Shown: one piece after another, positions 8,480 through 16,316 of the stretch | How positions within the stretch are numbered: the stretch's first letter is position 1 | Layout of the letters: the number at the start of each line of letters is the position of its first letter | Source of the DNA: JAGQPD01 sp020426865 | GTDB lineage: Bacteria > Planctomycetota > Planctomycetia > Pirellulales > Pirellulaceae | Assembly (NCBI GenBank): GCA_041399065.1 | Contig: JAWKTN010000005.1 | Location: 124,001-188,000, forward strand | Direction of reading: 5' to 3' | Length of the DNA stretch: 64,000 nucleotides | The notes under the pieces: generated by a model | Seen by the model: the letters and a program-made list of their open reading frames with translations, nothing else | What the model was told of the DNA's origin: nothing | Databases searched by the model: none | Made by a program: the position numbers and the translations under genes

Positions 8480-11400
8480 AACGTCAACACAAAGCATGGT
8501 CAATCGGGTGCATGATGCTGTTGATGCTTGTGAGCAATTCGCGATCGAGCATCACGTCGGCCGACACGGTCTATTCAACGTTTGGGGTTGGTGATTCGTA
8601 TGATGCGTTGAACGGCGTGGAAATCGAAGGCCCGGGTTCGGCGCTGCCGCAGTCGTTGGCGGAACAGTTCTCGCCATCGTCGAGCTATTATCTGGAAGGA
8701 ATCGATCTGGCATTGTCGTCGATACGGAGCGGGCCCGGTCTGAGAGTCGAAGTCTATAATGACAACGCCGGCTCGCCGGGCAACCTTATCGAAGCCAGCC
8801 ACGTCGGCAGTGTTTCCAATGGCATCGTCACGGCTCAGTTCGCGGGTAGTGCCACGCTGCTCGGCGGAGCGCCGTACTGGGTCGGCGTCTTCGGCGAGGG
8901 CACGAGTCTTTTTACTTGGCACGACTCGCCATCGCCGGAGTTCGCCCTGCAAGCCCTTACGGGAGATGAAGGTGCCAGCTGGCTGTCGTTTTCCAGTGAC
9001 CCATTTCCCGGCGCGGCGTTTCGCATTTCGGGTACGCCGGTCAGCCCACCCGACATTCCGCTGATTGATGCCGGACAGGCGTGGAAGTACTTTCCAGGTC
9101 ACGCAGAACCTACAATAGGAACGGCCTGGACGTCGCCAACTTTCGACGATAGTCCGTGGAATTTTGATTTGGAAGGATTTGGATACGACGATGACCCAGC
9201 CACTCAAGCAGGGTTGATGAGCACGGTACAAACACCGCTCAGCGACATGCGAGACAACGGAGTCAATACCGACTCGTATACGTCGCTGTATTTGCGTCGC
9301 GAGTTTACGATTGCGGATCCGACGGAACTGTCCGAACTCGTGCTGCAGCTCGACTACGACGACTCCTTCATTGCCTACGTCAATGGGGTCGAGGTGGCTC
9401 GATCGGCATTCGGAGCGGTTGGCGCACCCGAGCCGTTTGATGGTCTTGGCACCCTGCATGAATCGACAAACGGCAACGCGTCGCTGGCGAAAGAACGCTT
9501 CAAGATCGACCTCTTGCAGGACTTCCCGGACCTAGTCACCGCCGGTAGCAACAATGTCCTCGCCATCCAAGGGCTGAACTCGGCGTTGGACGACGATGAT
9601 TTTGTGCTATCGCAGATCAGCCTGGGTGCTAATCGGATTCACGTCGTCAACACTCAAGGTGACTTCGATGGCGATGGCGACGTCGACGCGTTGGACGTCG
9701 ATGCACTGGCGGCGGCAGCTCGTAATGGGTCGACTGACTTGACGTTCGATCTGGATGGGGATGCGGTTATCACGTATTCCGTCAGTGGTACGGGTGTATC
9801 GAGCGATTCCGACTACTTGATTCGAACAATCCTGGGCACGGAATATGCAGACAATAACCTCGATGGCAAAGTCGACGTGCTCGATCTGGACCTGTTGGGA
9901 CAAGGTTTTCATCAACTCGGAAGTGGGTGGCTATACGGAGACTATAATGGGTCCGGAACAGTTGACGTCCTGGACCTGGACCTGCTCGGCCAGACCTTTG
10001 GATTTGTTGCCACGGGTGCAAACGGAGTGACGGTTCCCGAGCCCACCGTTGTCTGTACGTTCTGCGTGCCGGCGTTTCTTCTAATTCGAAGTCGAAAATC
10101 GACACGCAAACGTGACGTCTCACGAGCACACCGTTGGGCGAAGCTGATGGCCGTTTTGCTGGTCACATGTCTTCCATCGGCCGCAAACGCGGATCTCGTC
10201 GTCACCGATTCCCGAGGAACCGCGACGCTGACCGTGACGTCGCAGGCCAGTTCGGCCGAAGGGTTTGTTGTTTACACCTTTGAGATTTCTCCGTTGGTCA
10301 CGTCGACCGAAATCACGACCATCGGAGCAACTTTTTCTGCGGCAGAAATGCGACAGGTGAATCCAGGAGGTAATGCAACCGTATTTAACAATTTCAACTT
10401 CGCTTTCTCTTCGACCGACACGTTCGGTGACTCACAATTCCTTTTCTCTTATGCCGATGTGCAGATTGGTCAGCAATCAGAGAGTCCAGCAGAGCTCTCG
10501 GCAGCATTTACGGGCTTTGAACCCATCCAATCGACGACACCGTTCGCGCAAATCGTCCTGCCAACCGGCCGGACGGGGACGGCGGACTTGACGTTCGTGT
10601 TACGTCCGATCGGAATGGGAGGAGAGGGGCAAGGAGCGACGTTCTCCGGTATCTCGTTTGGGGCATCCGCGGTTCCCGAACCCAGTTCGTTTGCATTGGC
10701 GGGAATCGTTTGCTTGCTGATCATTACTGGACGCTGGTTGCAAATGCGTATCCATCGCGACGGTCGTTGGACGAACAATATTGTTCCGCGCCTTGTCATT
10801 TTGACGTTGGTCGCTAGTGGAGTATGCTGCACGACTACGTCGGCCGCGATTATCGATTCGCAGCGGTTGGTTCGGCTGGAGATCGCCCCTTCCCACTCGG
10901 CGGCTGCCGGCAACGTCGCGTGGCAATTCTCAGTTACGCCGGTGGATGCTGCCAAAGAAATCAGTTCCATTGACGTAGGAACAGGTCCGTACGGATTTTC
11001 GGGTGATAGTTTTCGTCAGGTGCGTCCAGCCGACGTGACAACCGTTTTCGCGGATCTGAATCTGTTTTTCTCTGGTGGTGAAGATTCGACAACCGACACA
11101 CAGTTTGTGTTCCATCGATCGGAATTGATCGTGGTGCCTGGTTCCGAATCCGAGGACAACACACACCTGAAGGCGACATTTACGGGATTTGCCCCGATTA
11201 CCCTTGGCGATGACAACGGACATTTTGCGCAGGTCGTCATTCCGTCGGATGGTCACGGAACATTTCAAGGTGCGTTCGTCGTACGACCGATCACTGGCGG
11301 CAGCGGCCAATTGGCGGTGCTCGGGCCGATCGAATTCGGCTTTGCCCCCGGCGACTTTGATAGGGACCAGGACGTCGACAGCAACGACTTCGACGTCTGG

Positions 11401-11937
11401 AGATCGGCCTATACCACACAGCCCTCAAATGCGATGGCCGATGCCGACAACGACGGCGACTCGGACGGCAATGACTTTCTCATCTGGCAACGTAACTTTA
11501 CCGGTAATTCTTCCATTCAAACGGCGGCGGTCCCTGAACCGCGTGGATCTTCACTGATGCTGTTGGCGATAGTTGTATGCGTCAAGAAAAACCGTCGCGA
11601 TCGCTTGAAGATGAAACATTTTTCTGCTTGTTATCAGGTATCTGCCGTGAATTTGTCGATGCAGCCGACTACACGATTTGGAAAGATAACTACAATAGTA
11701 CGGCATCAACACTTCGATCAGTCAATAGCATCGCAGCGGCCGATTTGCGATCGACCTTACGCGATCGTATATCCGTCGCACCGTAGTTCGAGGAGATGCG
11801 CCGTAATCCGGGACGATGCGCCGGAATTCGAGGAGATATCGTCCCGTCGTTACCGCATGTATTCCCGCAATGGTTGGTCGGGCAGGTCTTTCAGACCTTC
11901 CATCACGCATGACGCATTGAGTACTGCACCTTCATAA
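8476..11937 (+). CDS. triple exoprotein fusion: three signal peptides and three PEP-CTERM tails in one frame
   Basis: One 1153-residue open frame contains three exoproteins end to end. Module 1 (residues 1 to ~545) has a signal peptide, beta-sandwich domains, dockerin-like repeats (GDFDGDGDVDALDVDAL, GDYNGSGTVDVLDLDLLG) and PEP-CTERM at residue 521. Module 2 (~558-750) restarts with MAVLLVTCLPSAANAD and ends with VPEPSSFALAGIVCLLIITG (PEP at 734). Module 3 (~757-1040) restarts at MRIHRDGR with hydrophobic VILTLVASGVCC, carries a dockerin (GDFDRDQDVDSNDFDVW) and ends with VPEP at about 1020. Modules 2 and 3 are clearly paralogous (RQVxP..TVF, FTGF.PI, FAQ.V.P, RPI.G). Neither internal ATG (10147, 10744) has a good ribosome site. 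The ~115 residues after the third tail look non-coding and overlap the convergent gene by 88 bp. It may be one polyprotein or three genes whose separating stops are lost. Confidence 0.75.
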   Translation: MKRQHKAWSIGCMMLLMLVSNSRSSITSADTVYSTFGVGDSYDALNGVEIEGPGSALPQSLAEQFSPSSSYYLEGIDLALSSIRSGPGLRVEVYNDNAGSPGNLIEASHVGSVSNGIVTAQFAGSATLLGGAPYWVGVFGEGTSLFTWHDSPSPEFALQALTGDEGASWLSFSSDPFPGAAFRISGTPVSPPDIPLIDAGQAWKYFPGHAEPTIGTAWTSPTFDDSPWNFDLEGFGYDDDPATQAGLMSTVQTPLSDMRDNGVNTDSYTSLYLRREFTIADPTELSELVLQLDYDDSFIAYVNGVEVARSAFGAVGAPEPFDGLGTLHESTNGNASLAKERFKIDLLQDFPDLVTAGSNNVLAIQGLNSALDDDDFVLSQISLGANRIHVVNTQGDFDGDGDVDALDVDALAAAARNGSTDLTFDLDGDAVITYSVSGTGVSSDSDYLIRTILGTEYADNNLDGKVDVLDLDLLGQGFHQLGSGWLYGDYNGSGTVDVLDLDLLGQTFGFVATGANGVTVPEPTVVCTFCVPAFLLIRSRKSTRKRDVSRAHRWAKLMAVLLVTCLPSAANADLVVTDSRGTATLTVTSQASSAEGFVVYTFEISPLVTSTEITTIGATFSAAEMRQVNPGGNATVFNNFNFAFSSTDTFGDSQFLFSYADVQIGQQSESPAELSAAFTGFEPIQSTTPFAQIVLPTGRTGTADLTFVLRPIGMGGEGQGATFSGISFGASAVPEPSSFALAGIVCLLIITGRWLQMRIHRDGRWTNNIVPRLVILTLVASGVCCTTTSAAIIDSQRLVRLEIAPSHSAAAGNVAWQFSVTPVDAAKEISSIDVGTGPYGFSGDSFRQVRPADVTTVFADLNLFFSGGEDSTTDTQFVFHRSELIVVPGSESEDNTHLKATFTGFAPITLGDDNGHFAQVVIPSDGHGTFQGAFVVRPITGGSGQLAVLGPIEFGFAPGDFDRDQDVDSNDFDVWRSAYTTQPSNAMADADNDGDSDGNDFLIWQRNFTGNSSIQTAAVPEPRGSSLMLLAIVVCVKKNRRDRLKMKHFSACYQVSAVNLSMQPTTRFGKITTIVRHQHFDQSIASQRPICDRPYAIVYPSHRSSRRCAVIRDDAPEFEEISSRRYRMYSRNGWSGRSFRPSITHDALSTAPS
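11655..11708 (+). pseudogene. dockerin relic in a shifted frame
   Basis: Frame 3 reads VDAADYTIWKDNYNSTAS, an obvious dockerin half-repeat like those in the intact exoproteins. It lies out of frame with the long fusion frame that runs over it. No start, no PEP-CTERM and no other half-repeat survive around it, so this looks like the remains of a further dockerin gene in the same array. Confidence 0.65.
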
Positions 11938-13412
11938 GACGTGTGCACGCGCTGGTCGGCGAACATGGCGTCGACCGCCTCCGGCCCCATCTCGTCGTAT
12001 TTGCTGGCGACCCGTTCGTGCAAGTCAATGAACATGACATCTTGTTCGCTGGCAACTTGCCGGGCCCAAGCGGCATGGCCGTCATCGGTTCGCTGGATCT
12101 TGCCAACGTTCCAGATCTTTCGTGGGATCAGCGAACAGACAATCGGCGTGGCCTGCTTGTCGCGAATCTCAGCGACGAACTTGCACAGATAGGCGCCAAA
12201 GGTCTCGACAGTCTCTTTGCTGCCATCGTCCAACGTTCGTTCCTCGGTTTCGTCTCCCGTGCCCCTCATTGCCCCGCGCTTTCCATTGTCGTTGTGGCCG
12301 AATTGCATGATCACGACATCACCCGGTTGAATCTGCTCGAGGACCGGTTGCCAGAATCCACCGGTGCGAAACGTGCGAGCACCGGTACCGCCCATCGCTC
12401 GGTTAACCACGTTGATGCGACTTTGGTCAAAATATCCTTGCAGCGGATCTCCCCATCCAAACTGCCCCCCCTCCCCTCGCCCGCGTCCGGTGCGTACGGT
12501 CGAGTCGCCGATGAGCCACAGTGTCGGCAACGTGTCGTCCGCACGCTGCGTCGTGTTGAGAAACCGTTGTTCGGCCGCTTCCGTCGTACCTCGATTCACC
12601 TTGGGAAACGATACGTAGCGGGGCGCTGCCCTGGCGACATTACGCCCAGTAGCCGACAACCAATGATTCCACTGTTCTTCGCGGAGCCCCTTCAGTCCTT
12701 CCACGACCAGCCGCGCATTGAGCAATGCACCTTCGTCGCCAGTATGTGTGTGGTCACGCGGAAATAGAGGTCCGACCTGTTCTTGACCGCGTCGCTCGTA
12801 TTCGTCGGCGATCAACGCCGTCAGATCAATCAACGGCACGTTTTCGGATTTTGCCAATTCACCTGTCCATTCCCCATAGCGTCCCGAACCTCGCTCCACG
12901 TGGCCATCGTTCCAAATGTTGCGAACCGTCAGCGAAAGTAGCACTGGAAACGCCCCCTTTGCCTCGGTCTCGGAGATCATTTTTCGCATGTACCAACCAA
13001 AGGAATGTACGACCTCATGCTGTCCCGTCTGTTGATTGTCGATCTCTTCCGTTTCGTCGCCGAGGCCTCGCAACGAACCTCGGGCTCGTCGCGGATCGTT
13101 AATCTTTCCGCCATCGTTGTGCCCGAATTGAATGAGCACAACATCGCCCGGTTGCAGTTGGTCGATAATTCCCTGCCAATGACCTTCCGTGATAAACGTG
13201 CGACTGCTGCGTCCCCCGCGGGCATGATTCTTCACGGCAACTCGCTGTGCGTCGAAGAATTCGGCCAGGTGTCTCCCCCAACCGCGAGCGTTGTCGCTGC
13301 CATTGGCTGCGGTCGAATCGCCGGCGATGTGAATCGTGGGAAGGTTCGATGCATTGGCAATTGTCGCCGGCGCACAAAACAACATCCAAACCCAGACTGT
13401 GAAATTCCGCAT
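11850..13412 (-). CDS. secreted SGNH (GDSL-type) esterase with two tandem catalytic domains
   Basis: A 520-residue protein resembling rhamnogalacturonan acetylesterases, which remove acetyl groups from polysaccharides. A signal peptide (VWVWMLFCAPATIANAS) is followed by domain 1 (~25-250) and a homologous domain 2 (~295-515). Domain 1 has Ser33 in AGDSTA, Asn99 in FGHND and Asp220/His223 in PRDHTHTG, a complete site. Domain 2 has Ser304 in IGDSTV and Asn374 in FGHND, but at its C-terminal motif the sequence is ADQRVHTS: the Asp sits four residues before His490 instead of three, with Gln in the usual position. Domain 2 may therefore be weak or altered. The start has GGTGAG 6 bases upstream. 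Its 3' end overlaps the fusion gene coming from the other side. Confidence 0.88.
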   Translation of the reverse strand: MRNFTVWVWMLFCAPATIANASNLPTIHIAGDSTAANGSDNARGWGRHLAEFFDAQRVAVKNHARGGRSSRTFITEGHWQGIIDQLQPGDVVLIQFGHNDGGKINDPRRARGSLRGLGDETEEIDNQQTGQHEVVHSFGWYMRKMISETEAKGAFPVLLSLTVRNIWNDGHVERGSGRYGEWTGELAKSENVPLIDLTALIADEYERRGQEQVGPLFPRDHTHTGDEGALLNARLVVEGLKGLREEQWNHWLSATGRNVARAAPRYVSFPKVNRGTTEAAEQRFLNTTQRADDTLPTLWLIGDSTVRTGRGRGEGGQFGWGDPLQGYFDQSRINVVNRAMGGTGARTFRTGGFWQPVLEQIQPGDVVIMQFGHNDNGKRGAMRGTGDETEERTLDDGSKETVETFGAYLCKFVAEIRDKQATPIVCSLIPRKIWNVGKIQRTDDGHAAWARQVASEQDVMFIDLHERVASKYDEMGPEAVDAMFADQRVHTSYEGAVLNASCVMEGLKDLPDQPLREYMR

Positions 13413-13544
13413 AGTGCCTCACCGTTCTTGCTTCGAGGTAACCAGGGATCGGGAAGTGGTTGGCACATTACGACAACGACCAGATTACCATGCCACATTT
13501 CGATACGTTTTTGACGGCATGAATGATACCATAAGTTTTCGGGA

Positions 13545-14125
13545 TACGACATCAACGCGACCGGCTTACCAATATCGTAAGCCTGTAAAGCCACAAGGGC
13601 CGGTCGCAGCTTTCCTGTTTCCGGATAAACGTGAACACTGACGAAATCCAGTTTCGAGGCGGCCGCGGCGGAATAGAATGCGGGCTTTGGATTCGGCCAG
13701 ACGAGTGTCCATGGTATGACACCAACCGTAATCAAATGCCGCGGATCTTCTTGACGGATAGCTTTCGTCATCCTATTGCCCCAGTTACGAGCGACATCGT
13801 TCGACTTTCGATCCCCCAGTTCTAAGGCAAACCGCTGGACGAAATACTTGCTATCAAGTGGCTCACCGGGGAGCCATTCCCGCTTTCCTGCAGCGCCGCC
13901 AATGACCGGTTCGTTCATTAAGTCGTAACAGAAGACGGCCGGGCTTCGTTGACAAGTCGCAGCGACTGCCTTCCAAAAGGCTGCTTGCACGTCCCATCGT
14001 TGTGGCCCATCCAGCGCTTCGTACCACGGTGGAATGTTCGCTTTGTGGTAACACGCCAGACCGGTAATATCGAGATCGACTCCGGTTGCCATGCTGGCGA
14101 ATTCAACAGACACGTCTTGGTGCCG
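13545..14125 (-). pseudogene. GH5-type glycosidase fragment, truncated at both ends
   Basis: About 190 codons have the signature of a cellulase-family glycoside hydrolase: DLDITGLACYHK, PAVFCYDLMNEP (acid/base Glu codon at 13910-13912), RHLITVGVIPWTL, DFVSVHVYPETGK and then GKPV. In family members GKPV is followed at once by the strand carrying the nucleophile Glu; here the frame runs on as ALMSYPENLWYH and the homology stops. The upstream end stops just as abruptly next to the stop of the neighbouring gene at 14140, so the first barrel strands are absent too. The frame stays open to 13232 but the sequence after GKPV overlaps the esterase start. Lacking the nucleophile, it cannot be a working hydrolase. 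Confidence 0.8.
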
Positions 14126-14139
14126 CTGGTGTGCGGCGA

Positions 14140-14757
14140 CTACTCCTTTCGCACGGTATATATCAAAATGATATGCGTGTGCTCTTCCATCGTCGCACGC
14201 GTCACATGAACGACAGCATCGTACGACTTCGTCCGGCGAATAAGGCATTGCGAACGTAAGGGACGCTCGAGTCCCTCGCCGCCAGGTTGAAAATTGTCTG
14301 CCAGAAAGAGATTGTCGTACGTCGTCGCGGGGGCAGGAACTTCCGCAACCTCGCCCGCTACGGCATGGACTCCGGAGGCGGTCCCGGCACCTCGCAAGCT
14401 GTCGGCGATGTCCGCAGGATTTTCGAATTCCATGCGCTCGGCATAGAATCGTACGACATCCTGGAAGGAGTCGGGGGTAGTGCCAAATTGATAGGAGCAC
14501 TGGGGCCAGACGATCGTTCCATTGATTTCGGATTTTAGACCAGATCCACTTCCCAGAAGCGTGATACCTGGATATTGCCACTGATCGATCGGCGGAGCCG
14601 CAGGCTCATTCGAGTCAACCATGGCGAAACTCCCGGCCATTTCTCGCACCATTACGTCAACACTCCCAAACCATTTCCATTGCAGGTACATGCCCAAGCC
14701 GATCCCCAGGACCGCGCAAAGCACGCAACCAACTGCAGGCACGACGACCTTTTTCAT
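14140..14757 (-). CDS. hypothetical membrane-anchored protein
   Basis: A 205-residue protein with one N-terminal hydrophobic segment (VVVPAVGCVLCAVLGIGLGMYL), so either a signal anchor or a signal peptide; the remainder is probably exported. Phrases such as YPGITLLGSGSG, PDSFQDVVRFYAERM and TRATMEEHTHIILIYTV suggest a small alpha/beta domain of the kind seen in planctomycete hypothetical proteins, but I do not recognise a family. The ATG has an AAGGAT-type ribosome site upstream. Its stop is directly followed by the GH5 fragment, which suggests that a rearrangement joined the two. Confidence 0.65.
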   Translation of the reverse strand: MKKVVVPAVGCVLCAVLGIGLGMYLQWKWFGSVDVMVREMAGSFAMVDSNEPAAPPIDQWQYPGITLLGSGSGLKSEINGTIVWPQCSYQFGTTPDSFQDVVRFYAERMEFENPADIADSLRGAGTASGVHAVAGEVAEVPAPATTYDNLFLADNFQPGGEGLERPLRSQCLIRRTKSYDAVVHVTRATMEEHTHIILIYTVRKE

Positions 14758-15265
14758 ACCCTTTTATCCTTTTTGAAATCACATCTTGACCGCGAACAAC
14801 GATCACCCGTACCGTGAATCCCAAATCTCTTGAGCTGCAAGGTGCGACTCCAACTGCTTCACGTTGTTCTCCAGCGGGAAATTCCAGCGCCGAACCGAAT
14901 TTGGCCCGGTTTTTGGCTCGACGATCAAACATACGGCGATGGTTCACTCGTATTGTGTGATAAATGGCGAACTTTCGTGGCTCCCGATGGCCATTGCGAT
15001 CAAGAAGTGCCGAATACCTCGAACCTCGAGGTATTCGCGCAACTTCTTCTCGGCCGGAGGCGACTGATATCGTAAACTGCCTACACAGAGCGCAGCAATC
15101 GCCTACGACCGCCGATTTTTTCATTCACGTTCGCTCGTCGTTGTGCGGCACGTGCGCACGGAACGGCCCCCCCCCACGTCGGAGAAAGACGACGTGAAGT
15201 AACGTGCACCAACACCGGAAAGAGTGTCGCCGGATTCAAGGTCAGTGAATTCGCCCGCAGCACGA
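14758..15265. other. non-coding stretch with one strong hairpin
   Basis: Between the 205-residue protein and the DUF2267 gene. A 155-codon minus-strand frame covers part of it but has no recognisable protein character. The only clear structure is the long hairpin at 15002-15048. A run of nine C lies at about 15169-15177. Confidence 0.5.
15002..15048. repeat. 47-bp hairpin containing the AATACCTCGAACC repeat
   Basis: Perfect 12-bp arms CGAATACCTCGA (15011-15022) and TCGAGGTATTCG (15026-15037) enclose a 3-base loop. An outer imperfect arm AAGAAGT / AACTTCTT extends the stem to 15002-15048. The core is the same AATACCTCGAACC found at six other sites in the window. It could end transcription from the DUF2267 gene on the minus strand, but there is no T run. 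Confidence 0.75.
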
Positions 15266-15700
15266 TTACGACCAGAGTTCGCGAATGGACCGAGGCAGGG
15301 CGTGTTTTACATCGTCAATTTCGCCCAATGTAACGTGGTAACCGACCACTCGAAACACGGCGCGCGTGACTTCTTCTTCGTCATGGTACAACTCATACTG
15401 TAGATTTTGTGCCACGTGTTCCAAAAACTCGGTTCGAGTGCGGGCGGGAATCGGTGTCCTGGCCGGATTCCAACCTTCATAGTAAAAACCGCGAATGAGC
15501 ATGGGCAATTGTGCCGCGAAATCACTTGACTCTTCGGCCGACAACCGATCGCGCAAGGCGTGCAATACCGCACGCAACGCGTGATAGGCGCGCTGATGAT
15601 CACTTTCCGGCCAACTCAGCTCGTCATTGAGATCCTTCAGCCACGTATGAGTCTTTTGCAGCGTGCTTTCAAACGCACTGACGGTCGATGCGGTAGCCAT
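15266..15700 (-). CDS. DUF2267 domain protein
   Basis: A 144-residue soluble protein of the DUF2267 family: TWLKDLNDEL near the start, then HALRAVLHALRDRLSAEESSDFAAQLPMLIRGFYYEGW, which is the family core, and a second copy-like half with FLEHVAQ and AVFRVV. The ATG at 15700 follows GAGGAGGAAAAA, a strong ribosome site; the frame is open further upstream to 16195 but that part is without protein character and antisense to the DUF2934 gene. DUF2267 proteins occur in stress-related settings in many bacteria, but the biochemical role is unknown. It is divergent from the DUF2934 gene. Confidence 0.88.
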   Translation of the reverse strand: MATASTVSAFESTLQKTHTWLKDLNDELSWPESDHQRAYHALRAVLHALRDRLSAEESSDFAAQLPMLIRGFYYEGWNPARTPIPARTRTEFLEHVAQNLQYELYHDEEEVTRAVFRVVGYHVTLGEIDDVKHALPRSIRELWS

Positions 15701-15997
15701 TTTTTCCTCCTCGAAACATTCTTTTTTTGTTGCTGCGTCAACTTGCACTCCACAATGTGGAATCGTATGCATGAACCTCAACGAAGGCAAAACAGTGCAA
15801 ATTCGGCGCCGGCCGGATCGTAGTTCGCGACCCAACGGTTGCGAACGTTTGTATTGCAAATTGTTAATGACGGCGGGGGTTTGCACGGCCAATGGCTGTG
15901 ATAGGATGAAGGAACAACAGGTCGTTTTCAAACAAGCAAGGACGCCGGCTCCATCGCAGTGCCGAAACCGCGACGCCGGACCTACAGGAGGTGTTCT

Positions 15998-16207
15998 ATG
16001 AAACAACCTGAACTTGAAGCACTGTATTTGACAGACGACGAGCTCGGTCACGCCAAACAACAAATCGAGGAGCTCGCTTACTACAAGTGGTGTGAGGCGG
16101 GACGACCGTGTGGCTGCGACGAGCATTTCTGGAATGAGGCGGAATTGGAATGGATCGAGTTCTATTACGTACCTCATCGCGAATTTGACGGGCACCGTCC
16201 TCGATAA
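15998..16207 (+). CDS. small DUF2934 domain protein
   Basis: A 69-residue protein. The ATG is set by a textbook ribosome site, AGGAGGTG at 15986-15993. The body matches the short DUF2934 motif: an acidic helix, then LAYYKWCEAGRPCGCDEHFW, then NEAELEWIEF. These proteins are usually found as small cytoplasmic companions in proteobacteria and planctomycetes; no activity is known. The 297 bp upstream separate it from the divergent DUF2267 gene and should hold both promoters, although no convincing -35/-10 pair was picked out. Confidence 0.85.
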   Translation: MKQPELEALYLTDDELGHAKQQIEELAYYKWCEAGRPCGCDEHFWNEAELEWIEFYYVPHREFDGHRPR

Positions 16208-16316
16208 CGCATTTCGCCGTACGGCCTCGATGCACTATGTTTTTGCTGGCGGCTTTAAGTTATACTAGGCACACGCATTGCATCCCGTCTGACCAACGAC
16301 CGACGCGGCGCCTACC

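Noticed and set aside
14657..15124. 155-codon minus-strand frame over the start of the membrane-anchored gene and the gap upstream
   Set aside because: Arg-rich, no family phrases and an overlap of about 100 bp with a better-supported gene.
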